The notes under the pieces: generated by a model | The model's database searches: none | The model's input: only the letters and a program-made list of their open reading frames with translations | Told to the model about the DNA's origin: nothing | Shown: in pieces, positions 8,729 to 15,946 of the stretch | Position numbering within the stretch: position 1 is the first letter of the stretch | Layout: each line of letters opens with the position of its first letter | Assembly: GCA_965261065.1 (NCBI GenBank) | Contig: OZ253444.1 | Coordinates: forward strand, 5,084,001-5,148,000 | Direction of reading: 5' to 3' | Source of the DNA: JAKZVK01 sp965261065 | GTDB taxonomy: Bacteria; Acidobacteriota; Terriglobia; Bryobacterales; UBA6623 | DNA length: 64,000 bases | Program-made: the position numbers and the translations under genes

Positions 8729-9759
8729 GCTGGGTATCCACTTGACTCAGGTGACCCCAAGATGTAGTGTAGGGCCTGGTGGAGGATTACCCGCGCGACC
8801 AACTCGAATTCGAGTCTCGCTTTGCGAGCGAGGAGGCTTGCCGCGACTATCTGTTCGCCTTGCGCTGGCCAGAGGGTTTCCGCTGTCCAAGGTGTGGGCA
8901 TGAGCGCGCTTGGCCGGTGCGCAAAGTGTGGTTCGAATGCGCTCGCTGCGGGCGGCAAACCTCCGTCACCGCCGGCACGATCTTTCAAGACACACGCAAG
9001 CCGCTGCGGCTGTGGTTCCGGGCGATGTGGACCATCACCACGCAGAAGAATGGGGCCAGCGCCCTGGGTCTACAGCGCGTTCTGGGACTGGGTAGTTACC
9101 AAACCGCCTGGCCTTGGATGCACAAGCTGAGGCGAGCGATGGTGCGCCCGGGGCGGGAGCGATTGACGGGCCTCGTCGAGGTCGATGAGACCTACTGGGG
9201 CGCTGAAGAAGAAGTGGTAATCGGCCGGCAGACCGAGCGTAAAGCGTTGATTGCAGTCGCCGCGGAAGAGAGAGGCACCGGGCTGGGGCGCATCCGCATG
9301 CAGCGCGTTCAGAACGCCTCGGCGGCCAGTTTGATGCCCTTCGTCGAGGAGTCGGTCGAGCCGGGCAGCGTGGTTGTTACCGACAACTGGTCGGGCTACG
9401 ATCCGCTCAAGAAGAAGGACTACCAGCGTCGTATCATCTCGATTAACAACCGCCGCGAGCAGGCCTCGCAGCTACTGCCGAGGGTGCACTTGGCGATCTC
9501 GCTACTCAAGCGCTGGATGCTGGGCACGCATCAGGGGGCGGTCAGCCACGAGCATCTGGACTACTATCTCGACGAGTTCGTGTTCCGCTTCAATCGGCGC
9601 AGATCACGCAGTCGGGGCAAGCTCTTCTACCGCCTTGTGCAGCAGGCCATGGCGGTGGAGCCGACGCCGTACCGCTCGATCGTCGCCGATTGGGACGCTA
9701 AGACGCTGTGAGCCCAACTACAAGATGTTGGGGTCACCTGAGTCAAGTGGATACCCGGC
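8729..9759 (+). mobile_element. IS1595-family insertion sequence (1031 bp)
   Basis: ATCGGTAT at 8721-8728 is repeated exactly at 9760-9767, an 8-bp target duplication as expected for IS1595. The terminal inverted repeats match at 31 of the first 32 positions (8729-8760 against the complement of 9728-9759), beginning GCTGGGTATCC and GCCGGGTATCC. The element contains one intact transposase gene. Confidence 0.95.
8779..9711 (+). CDS. IS1595-family (ISXO2-like) transposase
   Basis: A 310-residue protein with GTG start. An N-terminal zinc ribbon (CPRCGHERAW, then CARCGRQTSVTAGTIF) is followed by the ISXO2-like DDE core: VEVDETYWG carries the first Asp, VVVTDNWSGYDPL the second, and the C-terminal EFVFRFNRRRSRSRG is typical of the family. 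The reading frame is complete, so the copy looks functional. Confidence 0.95.
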   Translation: MEDYPRDQLEFESRFASEEACRDYLFALRWPEGFRCPRCGHERAWPVRKVWFECARCGRQTSVTAGTIFQDTRKPLRLWFRAMWTITTQKNGASALGLQRVLGLGSYQTAWPWMHKLRRAMVRPGRERLTGLVEVDETYWGAEEEVVIGRQTERKALIAVAAEERGTGLGRIRMQRVQNASAASLMPFVEESVEPGSVVVTDNWSGYDPLKKKDYQRRIISINNRREQASQLLPRVHLAISLLKRWMLGTHQGAVSHEHLDYYLDEFVFRFNRRRSRSRGKLFYRLVQQAMAVEPTPYRSIVADWDAKTL

Positions 9760-9884
9760 ATCGGTATATCCCGGACGTGTGCCGTGACATTGGAGTGTCG
9801 TGCGTTGACACCTTCGGATTTGTCCGTGAGTTGGACTTCAAGACAGGCTGGAAGTCGACCTATTGAGTCCCGCATAATATCCCG

Positions 9885-10900
9885 TCACTCGAAGCAAAGA
9901 GAAGACTGTTTCCAGAAGGCCGTGATCAAACGCGGTTTGCGGTGCATGCGGCGGAGTGCCTTGCGGGCCCGCTCGTTCAGCTCGCCGTAGTCCTTCGGAC
10001 AGACGTTCGGCAACTCGTGCTGCTTCCAGTAAGCCCAGATGTATTCCACCGGATTCAACTCCGGCGCATAGGGTGGCAAGTACTCGGTTGCGATGTGGCC
10101 TTCGGAGAGTTGGATGAACTCTTGCACCAGGCGGCTACGGTGCGCCGGCAGCCGGTCCCAGACGATCAGCAGCGGCCGATCGATATGACGTACCAACGCC
10201 TTGAGAAAGTCGATCACTTGCTCTTTGCCGATCGCACCGGGATAGAGCCGAAAGTAGAAGTTACGCAGCGTCAGCCCCGCCGAGACGGAAAGCTTCTCCC
10301 AATTGAAGTTAAACTGCAGCACCGGTGTTTGGCCGCGTGGCGCCCAGGTGCGGCAGCGATGCGGCTTCTGACTCAATCCGCTTTCGTCGATGAAGACGAG
10401 CGTACGGCCTTCGTTTTGGGCTTTTTTTTAATGCGCGTCCAGGTCTTGCGCTTCCAGGTGCGGATCTGCTCTTCGTTGCGCTCGCGCGCCTTTCCGACCG
10501 GGCGTTGCGGGCTCCAGTCGAGCGCTCGCAGGATCTTCCAGACGTGGCCTTCGTGGTAGTCGACCCCGAACTCGTCTCCGATCAGCCGAGCCACCCGCGG
10601 ACAGCTCCACAGGGGCGTGGGGAAGCCGTGGGCTTGCGGGCCTTCCAGCAACAGCGACGTCAGGCGTTCGCGTTGTGCGGCATCGAGGAGCGGCTTGCGT
10701 CCGGCGCGCCCGGCCTGGCGGAGTCCGGCCGCACCCTGCTCGCGGTATTGCCGCCGCCACGCACTGACGGTTTGGCGAGCGACTTTCAGCCGTCTTGCCG
10801 TCTCGGACTGATTGTGGCCTTGGTGGAGCAGCCGCATCGCTTCGAAACGGCGCTTCTCCAGGGCCTTGAAATCCCGCTTCACACCTTTGGGGTTGCCCAT
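9885..10900 (-). CDS. IS630-family transposase made by -1 frameshifting
   Basis: Two overlapping frames encode one transposase. The first (start ATG at 10900, MGNPKGVKRDFKALEKRRF) holds the helix-turn-helix domain and, without a shift, ends at 10373. The second begins inside it and carries the DDE core: TLVFIDESGLSQKPH, LIVWDRLPAHRS and PPYAPELNPVEYIW. The frames meet at a run of eight A residues on the coding strand (10422-10429); a -1 slip there gives RIKKKAQNEGRTLVFIDESG and joins the domains. Programmed slippage on A-runs is known for IS630 elements. An inactivating mutation is the alternative. Confidence 0.85.
10422..10429 (-). other. A8 slippery site in the IS630 transposase
   Basis: On the coding strand the sequence is ATT, eight A, GCCC. 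A -1 slip changes the reading from K-K-K-P-K-T to K-K-K-A-Q-N-E and connects the HTH frame to the DDE frame. The position at the domain boundary is what supports programmed frameshifting. Confidence 0.75.
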
Positions 10901-10993
10901 ACATATATAGATGCTCCAAACTATCAAAAAGTGTCATAATAATTTGCGGGATTCAATAGTGGGACGCGCCCATGTTTGTGGGTCAACGGGAGC

Positions 10994-11251
10994 ATGAAGA
11001 CGACCGTTGAGATTCCCGACGCCCTTTTCCGAGAGGCGAAGGCGGAGGCCGCCCGCAACGGCATCTCGCTCGACGAGTTCCTTGTGCAGGCGGTCCGCAC
11101 GAAACTCGGTGGCTTCCGCGCGGATACGGCGACCCATCAGCCCTGGCGAAAGGCCTTTGGCGGACTGCGCCATCTTCAGGAGGAACACAGGCGGATCGAG
11201 AGCATTATTGCTCAAGAGTTCGGACGAGTCGACGAGCGGGAATGGAGTTGA
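10994..11251 (+). CDS. VapB-like ribbon-helix-helix antitoxin, orphan
   Basis: The 85-residue protein begins MKTTVEIPDALFREAKAEAA and continues NGISLDEFLVQAVRTKL, a ribbon-helix-helix DNA-binding N-terminus of antitoxins paired with PIN toxins, and ends DEREWS. The ATG at 10994 is preferred to an upstream in-frame ATG at 10976 because the conserved fold starts there. In known pairs the PIN toxin gene overlaps or immediately follows this stop. Here the next 115 bases have no open PIN frame, so the partner is missing. Before the IS630 insertion this gene lay about 35 bases after the DUF4411 stop. Confidence 0.8.
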   Translation: MKTTVEIPDALFREAKAEAARNGISLDEFLVQAVRTKLGGFRADTATHQPWRKAFGGLRHLQEEHRRIESIIAQEFGRVDEREWS

Positions 11252-11366
11252 CGCTCACTTCGATCTCGTGGCGGGTTTGCGGCTGGTGGCGTGTGACAGG
11301 CTCAAAGCGCGCTCGCTGACCTTCAGCCCCGTGCGGGAAACTTGTTACGATAGGTGCGACTAGCTG

Positions 11367-14297
11367 ATGAGAGACGCTCATCGAACTACCCTGCTTTGTT
11401 CGGTTTTCCTCTGGGCCGCTGTGTCGCCGCTATCGGCCGCGACGCCCACTTTCGATTCCGACATTCAGCCGCTCCTCGAAGCGAAGTGCCTAGCCTGTCA
11501 CGGCAGCGGAACCCCCCAGGCCGGGCTTGACCTGCGGACCAAGGCCTCGATCCTGCACGGGGGCAAGTCAGGGCCGGCGCTCGTTGTGGGGGCTTCTGCC
11601 GGGAGCTTGCTGCTCGATAAGGTCGTCTCGAAGACGATGCCTCCCGGCGACGAGAAGCTCAGCGCGGAGGAGATCGACTCCCTCCGCCTGTGGATCGACA
11701 AGGGCGCGCCGGCGAACGCCGCCGAGTTGGCCACGGCTGCCGGTGGCGACAGCGGCCCCCTGACCGAGCACGACATCCTGCCGATCTTCCAACTTCGCTG
11801 CATCGCCTGCCACGGCAAGCGAAAACAGGAAGGCGGGCTCGATCTACGCACCGTCGCGAGCCGCGTTAAGGGAGGCCGATCCGGCCCCGCGCTGATTCCC
11901 GGTGACCCGGCTGGCAGCTTGCTGATCAAGCGCATCGAGTCCGGCGACATGCCACCGGCCGAGTTGCAGCTCAAGTTCTCGGTACGTTCGATGACCGACG
12001 GCGAGCTGGCCAAGGTGCGACGCTGGATCGCCTCCGGCGCTCCCGAGGGCCCGCCGCGAGAAAAGCTGGTGGTCGATCTCGACAACGACCCGCTGGTTTC
12101 CGACGATGACCGGCAATTCTGGTCGTTCCAGCCGCCGAAACGTCCGGCCGTACCAGAACCGAAGGCCGCCGAGCAGGTGCGCAACCCCATCGACGCATTC
12201 CTGCTACGGAAGCTCGGCGGCAAAGGACTGGCGTATTCCCCCGAAGCCGACCCCGTCAAGCTGCTCCGGCGCGCCTACCTCGACCTCACCGGCATGCCGC
12301 CCACGCCGGACGAGATCGCTAGCTACGTCAGCGACACCGGTCCCGACGCGTACGAACGGATGATCGACCACTTGCTCGCGTCGTCGGCCTACGGCGAGCG
12401 CTGGGCGCGCCACTGGCTCGATCTCGCCGGGCACACCGACTCGGAGGGCTTCGGGAATCACGACGTCCCGCGCGAATTCGCCTGGCGCTACCGCGACTAT
12501 GTCATCCGGTCGCTGAACAGCGACAAGCCTTACTCCGAGTTTTTGATGGAGCAGATTGCGGGCGATGAGCTAGCCGATTACCGCAACCAGGAAGTCACCC
12601 AGGAATTGGTCGATCGTCTCGCCGCCACGGGCTTTCTACGCACGGCCGCCGACCCGACCGACGCGCCCGAGCGTGGCTTCATCGCCGAACGCATGAACAT
12701 CATCGCCGACGAGATCCAGGTGCTCACGTCCTCGGTGATGGGCCTGACCGTCGGCTGCGCGCGCTGTCACGATCATAAGTACGACCCGATTCCGCAGCGT
12801 GACTATTACCGCTTCAGCGCGATCCTGCAGACCTCTTACGATCCCTACGACTGGCTGCCGCCCGGAAAGCGCCAACACGAACTGGCGCTCGAAAGCGAGA
12901 AGCGCGAAGTCGCCGAGCATAACGCGCCGCACGAGAAGAAGATCGAGCAGCTCGAGACGGCCCTGGCCCGCGAGGAAGGCCCGTACCGCGAGCGGCTGAC
13001 CGAGGAACGCTTGCAGGGCCTGCCCGATGGGGTGCGAGAAGACCTGCGGCTTGTTGCCGACATCCCTGAAGGTCAACGCTCGGAGGTGCAAGGTTACCTC
13101 GCCAGAAAGTTCGCCAAGACGCTCGAGATCACCAGCCCGCAACTGAAGAAGAAATACCCCGAGATTGCCGGTCGCGTCGACTCGATTCAGAAGGACCTGC
13201 AAGAGACCAAGCGCAAGCTGCTCCCCAAGCCGCACATTCGCGTGCTGATGGATACGGGCGGCGTGCCGTCCGGCTCATACTTGCTGCGGCGCGGCGATCC
13301 CATCACGCCGGTGCAGATGGTCGAGCCCGGGGTGCCCTCTGTAATCAAGGCCGGTCTTGCGCCGTACGAGATCAAACCGCCCTATCCGGGAGCGGACTCC
13401 AGCGGGCGGCGCCTGGCCTTGGCGCGGTGGTTGACGCAGCCAAACCATCCGCTGACGGCCCGGGTGATGGTAAACCATGTCTGGCTGCGGCATTTCGGCC
13501 GTGGCATCGTGAGCAGTCCGTCGAACTTTGGCCGTTCGGGTACGCCCCCCTCGCATCCGGAGTTGCTCGACTGGCTGGCGACGGAGTTTGTGCGCAGCGG
13601 CTGGAGCATCAAGCACCTGCACCGGTTGATGATGACCTCGACCGCCTACCGCCAGTCGTCGCGAGTCAACGAAGCGCTGCTGGCGGCCGACCCGGAGAAC
13701 GTCCTGCTCAGCCGTATGCCGCTGCGCCGCATGGATGCGGAGGTGCTCTACGACTCGGTTCTCAAAGTGACGGGCCGGTTGGATGGGGAATTGTTTGGTC
13801 CTCCGTCGGACGTTGAGGTCAAGGACAACAAGGAAGTCGTCGCCAAGCCCGCAGCCAACGGTTATCGCCGCAGTCTCTACGTCGCGCAACGCATGCAGAA
13901 GCCGCTCACGCTGCTCGACGCCTTCGACCTGCCGCGCATGACGCCCAATTGCATCGAGCGGCGTCAGTCGCAGGTCGCAACGCAGGCCTTGCAGATGATG
14001 AACGGCTCGGATGTTTGGGAGCACTCGCGCTACATGGCCGGGCGGCTTATCGATGAAATCGGCCCGGACCCCCGGGAGCAAGTCGAGGCAGTGTTCCTGC
14101 GGGCGCTTTCGCGGAAGCCTGTTGACGATGAGATGAAACACAGCTTGGCAGCGCTCGGCGAGTTCGCCGAGATCTGGCCGACGAGGCTGAGCAAAGACCG
14201 CGACCCGGCCCCGATCGAGTGGAAGTCGCGCTGGCTGGCGTTGGCGAGCTTCTGCCACAGTGTGATCAACTCCGCTGAGTTCAGCTTCATTGACTAG
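11367..14297 (+). CDS. Cytochrome-domain protein with DUF1549 and DUF1553
   Basis: A 976-residue exported protein: signal peptide (LLCSVFLWAAVSPLSAA), then two tandem planctomycete-type cytochrome C domains with haem motifs CLACH (about residue 41) and CIACH (about 145), DUF1549 (RNPIDAFLLRKLGGKGL, the HWLDLAG motif, and CARCHDHKYDPIPQRDYYR at about 464), and C-terminal DUF1553 (MVNHVWLRHFGRGIV, SHPELLDWLA, RRSLYV, TPNCIERRQSQVATQALQMM). The third CXXCH sits inside DUF1549, as is usual. Function is not established for the family; a role in extracytoplasmic redox or polymer breakdown is often suggested. It is followed by the DUF1501 gene. Confidence 0.92.
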   Translation: MRDAHRTTLLCSVFLWAAVSPLSAATPTFDSDIQPLLEAKCLACHGSGTPQAGLDLRTKASILHGGKSGPALVVGASAGSLLLDKVVSKTMPPGDEKLSAEEIDSLRLWIDKGAPANAAELATAAGGDSGPLTEHDILPIFQLRCIACHGKRKQEGGLDLRTVASRVKGGRSGPALIPGDPAGSLLIKRIESGDMPPAELQLKFSVRSMTDGELAKVRRWIASGAPEGPPREKLVVDLDNDPLVSDDDRQFWSFQPPKRPAVPEPKAAEQVRNPIDAFLLRKLGGKGLAYSPEADPVKLLRRAYLDLTGMPPTPDEIASYVSDTGPDAYERMIDHLLASSAYGERWARHWLDLAGHTDSEGFGNHDVPREFAWRYRDYVIRSLNSDKPYSEFLMEQIAGDELADYRNQEVTQELVDRLAATGFLRTAADPTDAPERGFIAERMNIIADEIQVLTSSVMGLTVGCARCHDHKYDPIPQRDYYRFSAILQTSYDPYDWLPPGKRQHELALESEKREVAEHNAPHEKKIEQLETALAREEGPYRERLTEERLQGLPDGVREDLRLVADIPEGQRSEVQGYLARKFAKTLEITSPQLKKKYPEIAGRVDSIQKDLQETKRKLLPKPHIRVLMDTGGVPSGSYLLRRGDPITPVQMVEPGVPSVIKAGLAPYEIKPPYPGADSSGRRLALARWLTQPNHPLTARVMVNHVWLRHFGRGIVSSPSNFGRSGTPPSHPELLDWLATEFVRSGWSIKHLHRLMMTSTAYRQSSRVNEALLAADPENVLLSRMPLRRMDAEVLYDSVLKVTGRLDGELFGPPSDVEVKDNKEVVAKPAANGYRRSLYVAQRMQKPLTLLDAFDLPRMTPNCIERRQSQVATQALQMMNGSDVWEHSRYMAGRLIDEIGPDPREQVEAVFLRALSRKPVDDEMKHSLAALGEFAEIWPTRLSKDRDPAPIEWKSRWLALASFCHSVINSAEFSFID

Positions 14298-14361
14298 GGG
14301 TAGACTTGTGGACGTTAGTCTCGATGCGATGGGAGGGATAGGCGGCGAATCGGAACTCGGA

Positions 14362-14375
14362 CACGGCATGCCGTG
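14362..14375. repeat. Palindromic dispersed repeat copy
   Basis: CACGGCATGCCGTG is a perfect palindrome inside a short match to the intergenic repeat at 4181-4200. It lies between the DUF1553 gene and the DUF1501 gene. It could form a transcript hairpin, but it is shared with other intergenic regions, so a repeat family is the better explanation. Confidence 0.6.
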
Positions 14376-14442
14376 CCCCTACATCGAAAAGGGCAGCTTC
14401 GAGTGCCCGTCCTCGCACCCTGCAATGCGCCCACAGTAGGAA

Positions 14443-15927
14443 ATGATGAATACAGTGACTAACCCCAACTCGGCCTCCACATCGAAGTTGCGCGTGACTC
14501 GCCGCGATTTCTTCTCGCGCATCGGTGACGGCATTCACGGCGCGGCGCTGGCCTCGCTGTTGGGGTCCGACCTGCTCGCGCCCAACTCGGCGATGGCGGC
14601 GGACGAAACCCGCCGGGTGTTTGACCTCGCGCCGCGTCAGCCGCACTTCGAGCCGAAAGCCAAGTCCGTCATTCACCTTTTCATGAACGGCGGGCCGAGT
14701 CAGGTCGACCTGTTCGACCCCAAGCCCTCGCTCGAAAAGTACGCCGGTGAAATTCCGCTGCGCGACATGGTGACCGACATCACGTCGCCCCACGAGTCGG
14801 GTGGCCTGCTGCCTTCGCCGTTCAAGTTTCAGAAGTACGGCCAGTGCGGCATGGACGTCTCTGAACTCTTGCCGCACTTCACCAAGCACGTCGACGATGT
14901 CGCGCTGATCCGCTCGATGTACGGCGAGCACTTCAACCACGAGCCGGCGCTGTTCCTGATGCACACCGGCCGCACGGTCGCCACCCGTCCGTCGATCGGA
15001 GCGTGGGTGGCGTACGGGCTTGGCACCGAGAACCAGAACCTGCCGGCCTACGTAGTGCTCGACGACCCCAAGGGACTGCCCATCAACGGCATCTCGAACT
15101 GGCAGTCGGCTTGGCTGCCGCCGATCTACCAGGGCACGCGCTTTCGCTCCGAAGGCCCGCCGGTGCTCAACCTCGACCCGCGGCCCGACTGGCCTGAAGG
15201 CCTTGCCGACGCCGAGCGGCGGTTGTTGCGGCGGCTCGACCAAGCGCACCTTGAGAAACGCCCCTTCCAGCCCAGCCTCGATGGACGGATCTTGAGCTAC
15301 GAGTTGGCGGCGCGCATGCAACTCGAAGCCGGTGACGCGCTCGATGTGTCGAAAGAGAGCGAGACCACGCGCGACGCCTACGGCCTCAATGACACCCTGA
15401 CGCACTCCTACGGCAAGCGTTGCCTGATGGCGCGCCGGCTGGTCGAGCGCGGCGTGCGGTTCGTGCAACTTTACATCGAGTCGCAGATCTGGGATTCGCA
15501 CTCGAACCTTGAAAAGGGCCATCGGTACGCCTGCGGCAAGACCGACAAGCCCGTTGCCGCTCTCCTGGCCGACCTCAAGCAGCGCGGCCTACTCGATTCG
15601 ACGCTCATCGTCTGGGGAGGCGAGTTCGGCCGCTTGCCGCTGTCGCAGAACAACATCAATGCGGCGGCCGCGGGACGCGATCACGGGCCGCCGGGGTTCA
15701 GCGTCTGGTTGGCCGGCGGCGGCGTCAAGGGAGGCACCATCTACGGCGCGACCGACGAATTCGGCCACAACGCCGAGGAGAATCGTACCAGCGTCCACGA
15801 CTTCCACGCCACGATTCTTCACCTACTGGGGATGAACTTCCGCGACCTGGCTTTCGAGCGCCACGGCTTGAAGGAACGGCTGACGGATCAATTCCCGGCG
15901 CGGGTGGTTTCTGAGATTCTCGTCTGA
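14443..15927 (+). CDS. DUF1501 family Tat-exported protein
   Basis: A 494-residue protein with a twin-arginine signal (VTRRDFFSRIGDG, residues 18-30) followed by GAALASLLGSDLLAP. The DUF1501 core shows HLFMNGGPSQVDLFDPKP near the start, MYGEHFNHEPALFLMHTGR, and the C-terminal WGGEFGRLPLSQ, GRDHGPPGFSVWLAGGGVKGG and YGATDEFG. The domain is related to sulfatase/alkaline-phosphatase folds, but its activity is unproven. It sits between two DUF1549/DUF1553 genes, the recurrent neighbourhood of this family, so the products probably act together in the periplasm. Confidence 0.93.
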   Translation: MMNTVTNPNSASTSKLRVTRRDFFSRIGDGIHGAALASLLGSDLLAPNSAMAADETRRVFDLAPRQPHFEPKAKSVIHLFMNGGPSQVDLFDPKPSLEKYAGEIPLRDMVTDITSPHESGGLLPSPFKFQKYGQCGMDVSELLPHFTKHVDDVALIRSMYGEHFNHEPALFLMHTGRTVATRPSIGAWVAYGLGTENQNLPAYVVLDDPKGLPINGISNWQSAWLPPIYQGTRFRSEGPPVLNLDPRPDWPEGLADAERRLLRRLDQAHLEKRPFQPSLDGRILSYELAARMQLEAGDALDVSKESETTRDAYGLNDTLTHSYGKRCLMARRLVERGVRFVQLYIESQIWDSHSNLEKGHRYACGKTDKPVAALLADLKQRGLLDSTLIVWGGEFGRLPLSQNNINAAAAGRDHGPPGFSVWLAGGGVKGGTIYGATDEFGHNAEENRTSVHDFHATILHLLGMNFRDLAFERHGLKERLTDQFPARVVSEILV

Positions 15928-15946
15928 CGCCTCTTTCGGTCAACGG

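Larger units (their letters stand above)
8324..9866 (+). pseudogene. DUF4411 (PIN-like) gene split by IS1595 and capped by IS630
   Basis: The 5' part (8324-8728, TTG start) encodes LYLLDANVLIDANRDYYP with the PIN-type first Asp, then GRDPFLIAYAL and VVTTERSKPSRQRANRY. An IS sits at 8729-9759. The 3' part (9768 onward) continues IPDVCRDIGVSCVDTFGFV and RELDFKTGWKST. Removing the IS and one 8-bp duplication restores a frame of about 167 residues, normal for DUF4411. The present stop TGA (9864-9866) comes from the IS630 left end; the ancestral stop was TAG. DUF4411 proteins are predicted PIN RNases encoded next to XRE-ImmA proteins, so this was probably the toxin of the pair. Confidence 0.92.
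9863..10956 (-). mobile_element. IS630-family insertion sequence (1094 bp)
   Basis: IS630 elements insert at TA and duplicate it. Here TA at 9861-9862 and 10957-10958 flank the element, and the ends read TTGAGTCCCGCA and, on the other strand, TTGAATCCCGCA (11 of 12 matching), with weaker similarity extending further inward. Length and the two-frame transposase fit IS630. Confidence 0.85.

Noticed and set aside
14287..15522. A 411-codon open frame antisense to the DUF1501 gene, and other long antisense frames at 2806-3933, 13275-14369, 21248-22474 and 52300-53904
   Set aside because: All lie opposite well-supported genes and have no recognisable motifs. High GC content suppresses stops on the complementary strand.
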